DNA from: Kitasatospora aureofaciens
Lineage (GTDB): Bacteria; Actinomycetota; Actinomycetes; Streptomycetales; Streptomycetaceae
Assembly: GCF_001188955.3 (NCBI RefSeq)
Contig: NZ_JPRF03000021.1
Location: 124,001-188,000 of the forward strand
Reading direction: 5' to 3'
Length of the DNA stretch: 64,000 nt
Part shown: in pieces, positions 52,415 through 59,975 of the stretch
Position numbering within the stretch: position 1 is the stretch's first letter
Layout: every line of letters starts with the position of its first letter
Notes under the pieces: generated by a model
Told to the model about the DNA's origin: nothing
Databases searched by the model: none
What the model saw: only the letters and a program-made list of their open reading frames with translations
Program-made: the position numbers and the translations under genes

Positions 52415-53281
52415 ATGGAAAGCAACAACGAGTTCGGTGAGTACCTGCGTGCTCGCCGCGCGATGATCACGCCGCGGCACGTCGGGCTGTTCGACGGCGG
52501 GGAACGGCGGGTGCCGGGCCTGCGACGGGACGAGGTGGCGCTGCTGGCCGGGGTGAGCACGGACTACTACATCCGCCTGGAGCAGGGCCGTGAGCGCAAC
52601 CCGTCCGAGCAGGTGCTCCGGGCGATCGCCGCGGCACTGCGGCTGGACGGTGCCGCGGCGGGTCACCTGTTCCGGCTCGGCCTGCCCGTCTTCGCCACGG
52701 AGGCCGCGGCACCCACCGTCGCCCCGGAGCTGGTGCGGCTGATGGACGGCATGCGCGACGTGCCGGCCTTCGTGGTCGGCGCGGCACAGGACGTGCTGGC
52801 CGCCAATGCGATGGCGCGCGAGCTGTACCGCGGGTTCACCCGGTACGACAACCTGCTGCGGATGATCTTCCTCGACCCGTTCGCGCGGGAGTTCTACGTC
52901 GACTGGGACAAGGCCGCGCACACCGCGGTGGGCAACCTGCGGGCGTCCTCCTCGCAGTTCCCCCAGGACGAGCGGATCGAGCGGATCGTCGGCGAGCTCG
53001 GCGTGCGCAGCCCCGCCTTCACCGGCCTGTGGGCACGCTACGAGGTCCGTCCCCGCACGCAGGAGGACAAGCACTTCCGGCACTCCGGTGTGGGTGAGGT
53101 GCGGCTGCACTTCGAGGCGCTGGCCGTCAGCAGCGCCCCGGGCCAGCACCTGTCCGTCTACAGCGCGGAACCCGGCAGCGCCAGTGCCGATGCCCTGGTC
53201 CTGCTGCGCCGACTGGCCGAACAGGGCCCGGCTCCCACCGACCAGGACTCCCCCGCAGAGGAAGAAGACGCCCGATCATGA
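52415..53281 (+). CDS. XRE-family regulator with MmyB-like ligand domain
   Basis: A 288-residue regulator. The helix-turn-helix is [40 protein letters not shown] and [20 protein letters not shown]. The second part matches the MmyB-like domain: [40 protein letters not shown] and [20 protein letters not shown]. Start ATG 52415. Its stop overlaps the aldo/keto reductase start (ATGA). This group commonly controls an adjacent oxidoreductase, responding to a lipid-like or small ligand. Confidence 0.9.
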   Translation: MESNNEFGEYLRARRAMITPRHVGLFDGGERRVPGLRRDEVALLAGVSTDYYIRLEQGRERNPSEQVLRAIAAALRLDGAAAGHLFRLGLPVFATEAAAPTVAPELVRLMDGMRDVPAFVVGAAQDVLAANAMARELYRGFTRYDNLLRMIFLDPFAREFYVDWDKAAHTAVGNLRASSSQFPQDERIERIVGELGVRSPAFTGLWARYEVRPRTQEDKHFRHSGVGEVRLHFEALAVSSAPGQHLSVYSAEPGSASADALVLLRRLAEQGPAPTDQDSPAEEEDARS

Positions 53282-54183
53282 CCACCGCCCTGTTCGACAC
53301 CGCCGGCACCTTCAAGATCGCCGGCAAGGAAGTCAGCCGCCTCGGCTTCGGCGCCATGCGCCTGACCGGGCTCGGTGTGTGGGGCGAGCCCGCGGACCGC
53401 GACGAGTGCGTCCGCGTGGTGCGCCGGGCCGTCGAACTCGGCGTGCAGCTGATCGACACCGCGGACTCCTACGGCCCCCACGTCAGCGAGGAGATCATCC
53501 GGGAGGCGATCCACCCCTACCCCGACGACGTGCTCATCGCGACGAAGGCCGGGCTGACCCGCAACGGCCCGGACACGATCAGGACCCGCGACGGGCTGGT
53601 ACGCCTGGGCCCCAAGGCGTGGCCGCCCCTTGGGCGCCCGGAGTACCTGCGCCAACAGGCCCTGCTGAGCCTTCGCCGGCTCGGCCTGGACCACATCGAC
53701 CTCTTCCAGCTGCACCGCGTCGACCCCCAGGTCCCGCTGGAGGACCAGGTCGGCGAGCTGAAAGGGCTCCAGGACGAGGGCAAGATCGTCGCGATCGGCC
53801 TGTCCCAGGTCACCGTCGACCAGATCGAGCAGGCGCGCGCGATCGCGGAGATCGCCACCGTCCAGAACCGCTACAACCTGACAGACCGCAGCTCCGCCGA
53901 CGTCCTGGAGCACTGCACCCGCCACGGCATCGGCTTCATCCCCTGGGCGCCGGTGGCCGCCGGCGAGCTCACCCGCCCCGGCGGGCCGGTCGACCGCATC
54001 GCCGCCGCCCACGACGCCCGGCCGTCCCAGGTGGCCCTGGCCTGGCTGCTCGCCCGCTCCGAGGTCGTGCTGCCCATCCCCGGCACCTCCAAGGTCACAC
54101 ACCTGGAAGAGAACCTGGCCGCGGCGACGCTGCGCCTGACCGACGTGGAACTCGGCGAACTCACCGACGCCGACGCCACATGA
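53278..54183 (+). CDS. aldo/keto reductase
   Basis: A 301-residue NADPH-dependent reductase. The tetrad is visible: Asp and Tyr in [17 protein letters not shown], Lys in LIATKAGL, His in [10 protein letters not shown]. Cofactor-binding [17 protein letters not shown] is at the end. Length and motifs are complete. Coupled to the MmyB-type regulator upstream and followed after 80 bases by the hydrolase. Substrate aldehyde or ketone unknown. Confidence 0.92.
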   Translation: MTTALFDTAGTFKIAGKEVSRLGFGAMRLTGLGVWGEPADRDECVRVVRRAVELGVQLIDTADSYGPHVSEEIIREAIHPYPDDVLIATKAGLTRNGPDTIRTRDGLVRLGPKAWPPLGRPEYLRQQALLSLRRLGLDHIDLFQLHRVDPQVPLEDQVGELKGLQDEGKIVAIGLSQVTVDQIEQARAIAEIATVQNRYNLTDRSSADVLEHCTRHGIGFIPWAPVAAGELTRPGGPVDRIAAAHDARPSQVALAWLLARSEVVLPIPGTSKVTHLEENLAAATLRLTDVELGELTDADAT

Positions 54184-54262
54184 TCTCCCCTCGGGACTGG
54201 GCGCTGCCCTTCACACCGGCCGGCCCTCCCCCACCCACCCACTGAAGAAGGCACCTCGCACC

Positions 54263-55060
54263 ATGCTGCTTCCCTCCACCCAGGCAGGCCGGGGACGGCC
54301 CGTCGTCCTGCTCCACGCGCGGCCCACCGACCGCACCATGTGGAACGCCCACCTCCCACTGCTCGCCGAGGCGGGCGTACGGGCCATCGCCCTGGACCTG
54401 CCCGGCCACGGCGACGCGACCGTGCCCGACCGCCGCGTGGTGGCTCCCTGGTCGGACGTGCTCGACACGCTCGACCACCTCGGGGCCGACCGCTTCGTAC
54501 TCGCCGGGAACTCACTGGGCGCCCTGGTGGCACTCCAAGTCGCCGTCACGGCACCCGAGCGGGTGGACGGCCTGGCACTGGTCGGGTACCGGCCGCACGA
54601 CCAGCCCGCCTCCCCACGGCTGGACGCCGCCTGGGAAGCCGAACGGACGGCACTGGCCGCCGGCGACCTGGAGGCCGCGGTCAAGGCCGGCGTCGAGGCG
54701 TGGACCTCGACCGGAGCCACCGAGGAGGTACGCACCCACGCCGCCCGCATGCTCCACCGCCAGCTGACCGAACAACTCACCCACGGCGAACCGCCGCAGG
54801 CGACGGACCCCCTCGGCACGGGCCCGGCGCCGCTGCGCGCGCTCAGGGGCGTGGCCGCCCTGGTCGGCGTGGGCGAGCACGACATGCCCGACTTCCACGA
54901 AGGCGGCGAGAGCCTGGCCCGCGACCTCGGCGCGGGCCGGATCACCGTCATCCCCGACGCCGGACACCTCGCGCCCCTGGAACAGCCCGCGGTGTTCTGC
55001 ACCCTGCTGCTGGACTTCGTCCGCCGCCTCCCCCAGCAGTCGTCGCCCGCGCACAGGTAG
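54263..55060 (+). CDS. alpha/beta fold hydrolase
   Basis: A 265-residue hydrolase: VVLLHARPTDRTMWNAHLPL (the usual HG is HA here), ALDLPGHGDATVPDR, nucleophile elbow AGNSLGALVALQ, and the histidine in IPDAGHLAPLEQP; the acid lies near VGVGEHDMPD. GAAGAAGGCACCTCGCACC precedes ATG 54263. Third gene of the regulator-reductase operon inside the P4-P5 unit. The altered HG motif may affect the oxyanion hole. Confidence 0.88.
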   Translation: MLLPSTQAGRGRPVVLLHARPTDRTMWNAHLPLLAEAGVRAIALDLPGHGDATVPDRRVVAPWSDVLDTLDHLGADRFVLAGNSLGALVALQVAVTAPERVDGLALVGYRPHDQPASPRLDAAWEAERTALAAGDLEAAVKAGVEAWTSTGATEEVRTHAARMLHRQLTEQLTHGEPPQATDPLGTGPAPLRALRGVAALVGVGEHDMPDFHEGGESLARDLGAGRITVIPDAGHLAPLEQPAVFCTLLLDFVRRLPQQSSPAHR

Positions 55061-55305
55061 CACCCGCCGAGGTAGCAGCCGCCGAGGTGGTCCGCCGGTC
55101 GCGGACCCAGGTACTGGTCCCTCGCCGCCTCGGCGACCGATCCGGGCTGTGCTCGTAGGCATCTGCGGTGCACTCGCACCACTCCCCCACGCCGACCGGC
55201 GCGCTCCGCTCCCGAGCAACCCTTCGGCAGGCTTGCTCCGGGGATCTCGTCGTCCGTCACCCGGCGACCGTAGGGAGCGGCCCGGACAACCCAGGCCGTC
55301 GCTCG

Positions 55306-55321
55306 ATTTTCCGCGGAAAAT
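55306..55321. repeat. 16-bp palindrome, copy P5
   Basis: Exact copy, 245 bases after the hydrolase stop. The right flank extends the inverted repeat (TTCG). The intervening 55061-55305 has no gene. Confidence 0.9.
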
Positions 55322-55352
55322 TCGCGCCCGCCGTCCGGCCAGCGGACGGCTC

Positions 55353-55387
55353 GTCCGCGATGGGCAGTCCGCGATGGGCAGTCCGCG
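55353..55387. repeat. 14-bp direct repeat between P5 and P6
   Basis: GTCCGCGATGGGCA occurs twice in tandem (55353-55366, 55367-55380) plus a half unit. The P5-P6 segment of 83 bp holds nothing else. Confidence 0.75.
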
Positions 55388-55404
55388 GGGCCGGTGGGTC
55401 ACGA

Positions 55405-55420
55405 ATTTTCCGCGGAAAAT
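55405..55420. repeat. 16-bp palindrome, copy P6
   Basis: Exact copy in which the palindrome extends to 22 bp (CGA and TCG added on each side), the longest in the array. It lies 44 bases after the stop of the 107-residue gene. Confidence 0.9.
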
Positions 55421-55464
55421 TCGGAGGCCCTACGGAAGGGGTCGCCGAGGTGGTGGGGGAGTGG

Positions 55465-55788
55465 TCAGTGGTACCGCACCTCCCGTACCGCAGGGCCGCG
55501 CCGGTGGTCCCGGATCAGGAGCGAGCCGAGGCCGGGAGGCGCGGAGCACAGTGGGCCGTGCAGGTCCAAGCTGTCGAACTCCGTGGGGAGGGTGACGTCC
55601 GGTCCGATGTGCGCCGGGACTTCGGCGTTCGCCGCGTGGAGCGGGCCCTCGCCCAGAACGGAGAGCACGTTCGCACCCAGTGGCGGGTCCTCGGGTCCGA
55701 CCGCGAAGAACATGTGCAGGCGCTTGCGTACCAGGGCACCGGACTCGGGCGCCTCGATTCGGATGTCGCCGTACGAATGCTCCGCCAT
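55465..55788 (-). CDS. hypothetical protein, 107 aa
   Basis: I cannot name a family. The protein begins MAEHSYGDIRIEAPESGALV, then RKRLHMFFAVGPEDPPLGAN, VLSVLGEGPLHAANAEVPAH and LPTEFDSLDLHGPLCSAPPG. It is compact, strand-rich and ordered, with no signal. Bracketed by P6 and P7, the latter 103 bases before its start, like the other minus-strand units here. Composition resembles its neighbours. Confidence 0.6.
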   Translation of the reverse strand: MAEHSYGDIRIEAPESGALVRKRLHMFFAVGPEDPPLGANVLSVLGEGPLHAANAEVPAHIGPDVTLPTEFDSLDLHGPLCSAPPGLGSLLIRDHRRGPAVREVRYH

Positions 55789-55891
55789 GGGACGACGCTA
55801 TCTGCGGCGCCGGGGGAGCGGGGCGCGAACCGTCCGAATCCTCCTGGGAGCGACATCCCTCGAACCGGGGCCCGGGTTCTGCGGCTCGCGA

Positions 55892-55907
55892 ATTTTCCGC
55901 GGAAAAT
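55892..55907. repeat. 16-bp palindrome, copy P7
   Basis: Exact copy between the 107-residue gene (start 103 bases away) and the DUF6210-like gene (stop 66 bases away). Flanks CGA and CGG. Confidence 0.9.
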
Positions 55908-55973
55908 CGGTCGCCGGAACCCGGACCGGTCGGCGGCTAGTCCGAGTTCTCCCAGACCAGTACGCCCGGGCCG

Positions 55974-56387
55974 TCAGGCGTGATGACCGGGATCCAGGCC
56001 TGCCGCCTCCGACAGCCGGGACTCATCGAGGATGAGCGACGGCGGGCGGAGATCGTCGCTACGGCCGGAGCCGTACATCCCCAGGGAGTCGACGGCGGTC
56101 CGCAGTCGGTCGAGCACCCCGGCTGGCCACTCCCGGCCGCGCATGCCGTAGCCCTTCAGCTCGCCGACGAAGATCTCGTTCATACCCTCGTCCAGGTCCG
56201 TTCCGTAGAGCGGGACGAGGTAGCCCTCCTGCTCGTACTGGGCGCAGGCGTAGCCGCCGCACTGGTTCTGGTAGACGACGCCGGTGGGGGCCGCCACGAT
56301 GACGAACATCCAGCCGCCGCCGCATCCGTCCGGGTCGAGGTAGACGTAGCGCTTTGCCGGTGTCGCGTCGTGGGACTGGTCCGTCAT
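55974..56387 (-). CDS. DUF6210-like hypothetical protein
   Basis: A 137-residue protein starting MTDQSHDATPAKRYVYLDPD, then GGGWMFVIVAAPTGVVYQNQ, CGGYACAQYEQEGYLVPLYG and DEGMNEIFVGELKGYGMRGR, a pattern I associate with DUF6210 (unknown function). Four cysteines or near-cysteines are not arranged as a zinc site. The frame is open upstream through the hexamer repeat, but ATG 56387 is the sensible start. Bracketed by P7 and P8, the latter 148 bases before its start. Confidence 0.72.
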   Translation of the reverse strand: MTDQSHDATPAKRYVYLDPDGCGGGWMFVIVAAPTGVVYQNQCGGYACAQYEQEGYLVPLYGTDLDEGMNEIFVGELKGYGMRGREWPAGVLDRLRTAVDSLGMYGSGRSDDLRPPSLILDESRLSEAAGLDPGHHA

Positions 56388-56535
56388 CAGGTCGGTCTCC
56401 GGTGTGGGTGGGGGATGGTCGGCGGCCTGGGCGGCGGCGGAGCCATCGAACCTCGGATGGCGTCCACGGAACCACTGGATTTCGGTGGGAGCGGAGTCCG
56501 GCGGCGGCCGGATCCGGCCGCCGCCGGACTCCGGA

Positions 56536-56551
56536 ATTTTCCGCGGAAAAT
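56536..56551. repeat. 16-bp palindrome, copy P8
   Basis: Exact copy and right end of the array; the match extends one further base pair on each side (AATTTT...AAAATT). The GGGAGC microsatellite starts four bases later. Confidence 0.9.
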
Positions 56552-56555
56552 TCGG

Positions 56556-56657
56556 GGGAGCGGGAGCGGGAGCGGGAGCGGGAGCGGGAGCGGGAGCGGG
56601 AGCGGGAGCGGGAGCGGGAGCGGGAGCGGGAGCGGGAGCGGGAGCGGGAGCGGGAGC
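56556..56657. repeat. GGGAGC hexamer microsatellite, 17 perfect units
   Basis: Seventeen uninterrupted GGGAGC units (102 bp) plus imperfect ends. It lies in the leader of the leucine-rich-variant gene and directly beside palindrome P8. It reads Gly/Ala, Arg/Glu or Ser/Gly in the three plus frames, so large shadow frames are created here. Confidence 0.95.
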
Positions 56658-56709
56658 GAGAGCGGGCCTCCCGCCCACGCCGCGTGTTGATCATTGCGAC
56701 GATGTTCCT

Positions 56710-58246
56710 ATGTCCTCCTCACCTCTCCCCGACCTGTGGCTGCGCGGCGTCGCCGCCAAACCCGGCCGCCCCTTCCGAGGTCCTGCTGCGACTTCTCGCC
56801 CCGCAGGCGCACACCGCCTGGCCGCTCCTCTGCGGGGAGAGAGCGCTTCCCGCAGAGGTCGTCGAGGCGGTGCTCGCCCACCCCGAGAGGGCGGTTCGCC
56901 GCGCCTTCGCCCGTAACCGGTACGCCGATCCCGCTCAGCGCGGGCGGCTGGTCGACGACCCGGATTCCCTCGTTCGCGCGGCCCTGGCCGCAGGCCCCCG
57001 TCCGCGCCTGGGGGTGGCAGGGCCTCTCCCCGACGAGGTGCTGGAGACGCTGCTGACCGCGCACAACGACGACTGGTCGGAGCAGCGTCTCACCGCCGAC
57101 GAGATCAAGGAGGAGCTGGCGTCATCCGGGCAGATCCCGCAGTCGTTCCGTCGCGGGATGCTTCAGCACCCGAACCCGGACCTGCGGGCCCAGGCCACGA
57201 GCCTGTGGCTGTGGCTCACCCCCGAACAGCGCGAAACGCTCCTGGCCGACCCGGATCCGGCGGTGTCGGAGACGGCACGCGAGCAGAGCCGGATCCTGGA
57301 TCCGGCGGCGATGGAGGCGGACCTGCCGGAACCCGACTGCCACCACCGGGCCCTGCTGCTCGTCAACTACGCCGTGTCCCGGGCGGTGGCCGAGCGGTGC
57401 CTCATGCAGGGGCGCGATCTGTGGGCGCTCGCTTCCAACCACCACACGCCCGCCGACGTCGTCGCCCGGCTGGCGCACGACCCCGATCCGGAGGTGCGTG
57501 AGCGGGTGGCCGCCCGGGCCGACCTGGATTCGGCCCTGCTGGCGGTGCTCTCCGAGGACCCGGACGAGACCGTTCGGACCCGGGCCCGGCTGCAGCCGCT
57601 CCCGCGCACCTGGCCGCAGCGCGCCGCGCTCGACCGGGCCTTCGGGCACACGGCCGAGTGCGTCGGCCCGGTCGGCGAGATGTTCCTGGCGCCGGGGACG
57701 AGTTGGTACGAGGCGTGCGCGGCGTCGCAAGAGCCCCGGCTGCGCCGGGTCGCCGCGACGTGCGCGTGGTTGCCGGGGGAGTCGGTGCGGCGCTTGGCCG
57801 CCGACCCCGACCCGGACGTACGGCACCTGCTCGCTCTCAACCATCCGCTGGCACCGCCGGCGATCGTCCTCGACGCCTTCACCGCCGTACCGCGCCACCG
57901 CCCGTACCTGCTGACGCTGCCCCGGCTGCCGCGTACCGGGCTGGGCCACCTCCTCGACCACGCCGACGCGGAGGTCCGCGCCCTGGCCGCCGCCGACCGG
58001 ACCCTCGCCGAGCCGCCGCTCCGGCTGCTGTCCGACCCGGACCCTGGTGTCCGCCGGGCAGCGGCCGCCAACCCACTGCTTCCGCTGGGGCTGATCTCCT
58101 CCCTCCTGGACGCCCCGGAGCTGGCCGAGGGGGCCGCGGCCAATCCGTCGCTGCCCGTCGCACGGCTCCACGAGCTGCTCGACCGCGGCGGACTGCCGGC
58201 CGCTGCTCCGCATGGGAAAGCGGCACCAGGTCGGGCCCGGCGGTAG
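56710..58246 (+). pseudogene. leucine-rich-repeat-variant (LRV) protein, single-base frameshift
   Basis: ATG 56710 reads MSSSPLPDLWLRGVAA; the matching continuation NPAAPSEVLLRLLAPQAHTA is one base out of frame, so an extra A in AAA at 56758-56760 breaks the gene after 16 codons. The rest, about 495 residues, is open and made of helical repeats with L-x-x-L-x-x-DPDP-x-V-R signatures (RLAHDPDPEVRERVAAR, RLLSDPDPGVRRAAAAN), i.e. LRV/HEAT-like scaffolding. A late start would give a protein lacking the first helix. Sequencing error in the A-run is possible. Confidence 0.75.
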
Positions 58247-58257
58247 GCTGCCGACCC

Positions 58258-58665
58258 GTGTTCGAGTACCACGGCTGGATCAACGTTCTGGAGACCGCCG
58301 GCGCCGATGACGAGGACATCCGCCTCGAAGAGGGCCGCCTGAACGTCATCGCGGAAGGCATCCAGCAGCGGGTCGAGGAGATCGCGAGCCCCCACCTCCT
58401 GGACCTGCGCCGGATGAACGGTGCGCTGTTCCTCCACTTCGGGGGCCAGCGGAACCACCGCGATCCGGAGGTCCTCGACTTCTTCCGCGAGGTCGGCCGC
58501 CGGGCGCCGGGTTCGTACGGCCTCCTGCACGTGCGCGATGACGAGAACCCGGCTCACGAGAACGAGGTCTACGTCCTCCGGATGGTCCGGGGCGAGGTCA
58601 GCGAGCACGCGGAGCCGATGCTGTCTCCTTGCGTCCCCGTCCTCGAGGATCCCTTGCACGGCTGA
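58258..58665 (+). CDS. Imm7-family immunity protein
   Basis: A 135-residue protein starting at GTG 58258: MFEYHGWINVLETAGADDED, then NGALFLHFGGQRNHRDPEVL, DFFREVGRRAPGSYGLLHVR and NEVYVLRMVRGEVSEHAEPM. This is the Imm7 pattern. Such proteins protect against secreted nuclease or deaminase toxins encoded next door. Here no toxin is adjacent: the LRV gene precedes by 12 bases. An orphan immunity gene can defend against toxins of competing strains. Confidence 0.8.
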   Translation: MFEYHGWINVLETAGADDEDIRLEEGRLNVIAEGIQQRVEEIASPHLLDLRRMNGALFLHFGGQRNHRDPEVLDFFREVGRRAPGSYGLLHVRDDENPAHENEVYVLRMVRGEVSEHAEPMLSPCVPVLEDPLHG

Positions 58666-59093
58666 TCGGACAGCGAGACGTGACTGCCCTTCGGCACCCC
58701 GACCGGCGGGGTCTCGCCCCTGCCGGTCGCTTCAACAGGCGCCGCCGGGGCGCCCTCAACGCACACGCCCGCAGTGCCCTTCGCCCACGTCGCCCTGTTC
58801 ACGAGGACCGGCTACGGCTCAACTGCCGTGGTGCTTTCCTGCAGTCAGTGCCGCTGCGAGGCGTGTCGCCGGGTCGTCGGCGAGCCGATGGTGCGACCGG
58901 CCGGCCGGGATGACGCCGCCGGCGACGCCAGCGACCGACGGCCCCACGGTCGGGCACTACCCCGACTGACTTTTGATCAGGTCAACTTACCGGGGAGCGG
59001 AGGTGCCGGACGGCCGTGGAGGCGGGGGAGGGGCCCGGATAGGCTGGAACAGCACGTCAGAGGGCCGTGGACGGCCGGGGAGGGTCCTGGAGC
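58666..59093. other. intergenic region, no gene recognised
   Basis: A plus-strand frame from about 58774 contains VVLSCSQCRCEACRRVVGEP, a Cys-rich string, but without a plausible start or family. No strong terminator hairpin was seen. Confidence 0.35.
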
Positions 59094-59486
59094 ATGGGGA
59101 AGAAGAGCGAGCTGGACGACCTGCGGGCGCGGCTGGAGTCGCTGGAGGCGGAGGTCAGTCGGCTGCGCGGTGCGGCTGCGGCGACGGGTACGGCGACGGG
59201 TACGGCGGCAGTGACCGTCGAGGACCAGCCGGGGCAGCCCCAGTCGATGACCCGTATCGCCGATGCCCTCGGTGTCATGGTCTCCGCTCGGACCGAGGAG
59301 CGGACCGGGAAGCGGGCGGAGGAACGAACCGAAGAGCGGACCCAGGTTCTGCGGACCCGCCCCGAGCCCCTGGCGCCCCCGGATCCCCCGAAAACCCTGG
59401 AACCGCGGAACACCCCCGCCCCCGCGCGCAGCGGCGGCCAGTTCCTGGAGAGCCTCCTGTCCGGCCAACCGGCGCTCCAGCAGTAA
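59094..59486 (+). CDS. small coiled-coil protein, 130 aa
   Basis: ATG 59094 follows GGGGAGGGTCCTGGAGC. The N-terminus MGKKSELDDLRARLESLEAE then VSRLRGAAAATG is a short coiled coil; the middle contains MTRIADALGVMVSARTEERT and Glu/Arg repeats (RTEERTGKRAEERTEERT) and the end is Pro-rich. It is probably a DNA- or membrane-associated accessory of the replicon. No family recognised. It converges with the replication operon across a strong terminator. Confidence 0.55.
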   Translation: MGKKSELDDLRARLESLEAEVSRLRGAAAATGTATGTAAVTVEDQPGQPQSMTRIADALGVMVSARTEERTGKRAEERTEERTQVLRTRPEPLAPPDPPKTLEPRNTPAPARSGGQFLESLLSGQPALQQ

Positions 59487-59512
59487 CTGCGCCCGCCGAC
59501 AAGCAGCCGGAC

Positions 59513-59561
59513 AACTGTGCGGGGGGCGACCCCGAGTTCTCGGGTCGCCCCCCGCACAGTT
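59513..59561. terminator. bidirectional hairpin terminator
   Basis: AACTGTGCGGGGGGCGACCC (59513-59532) pairs with 59542-59561 around a short loop, with one bulged C. It separates convergent genes. Confidence 0.8.
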
Positions 59562-59570
59562 CCGGGGCCG

Positions 59571-59975
59571 TCACGCCTTCGGCAGCGTTATCCCCAGTTC
59601 GAGCATGGCCGGTGAGGCCGGCCCGCCCTCGGAACGCTCGGTCTTGTAGCCCTTGACGCCCGGGGCGACGGTGCGCGGGTCCACGGCCTCGGAGGGGGCG
59701 CCGGTGGTGTAGAGGCCGTCCGGGTCCTGGTCGCGGTCGTGGGGCAGCAGCCAGAAGACGCGGCGGCGGAAGGTGCCGGAGGCGCGGGAGGACTTGGCGT
59801 CGGGGCCGAGGATCGCGTAGCCGACCATGCGGCCGTCGCGGTGGTAGGCCGGGCGGCCGCGCCGGGTGGTGAGGCGGTCGAGCGACTGGCGCACGTAGTC
59901 GAGGTCGGTGGTGTCCTCAAGCCAGACGAGATCGGTTTCGTGGGCGAGCTCGGCCGGGTCGATCAGCGCGCTCAC
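59571..59975 (-). CDS. small protein at the end of the replication operon
   Basis: A 134-residue protein starting GTG 59975, overlapping the helicase stop by four bases. It reads MSALIDPAELAHETDLVWLE, DTTDLDYVRQSLDRLTTRRG, RMVGYAILGPDAKSSRASGT and FWLLPHDRDQDPDGLYTTGA. The gene is translationally coupled to the primase/helicase, so an accessory role in replication or helicase loading is likely. No named family is known to me. Confidence 0.65.
   Translation of the reverse strand: MSALIDPAELAHETDLVWLEDTTDLDYVRQSLDRLTTRRGRPAYHRDGRMVGYAILGPDAKSSRASGTFRRRVFWLLPHDRDQDPDGLYTTGAPSEAVDPRTVAPGVKGYKTERSEGGPASPAMLELGITLPKA

Noticed and set aside
50726..56551. The 16-bp palindrome considered as an intrinsic terminator
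   Set aside because: It has no loop and no T-tract, occurs upstream as well as downstream of genes, and its core is invariant over eight copies, which hairpin terminators do not require.
50726..56551. The palindrome considered as integron attC sites
   Set aside because: attC sites are long imperfect hairpins with GTTRRRY boxes and extrahelical bases; a perfect 16-22 bp palindrome lacks all of these, and no IntI-like integrase is in view.
56354..56700. Long open frames through the GGGAGC tract (fusing it to the LRV or DUF6210-like genes)
   Set aside because: A hexamer repeat stays open in all frames. The repeats give Arg-Glu, Gly-Ser or Pro-Ala runs unrelated to either family.
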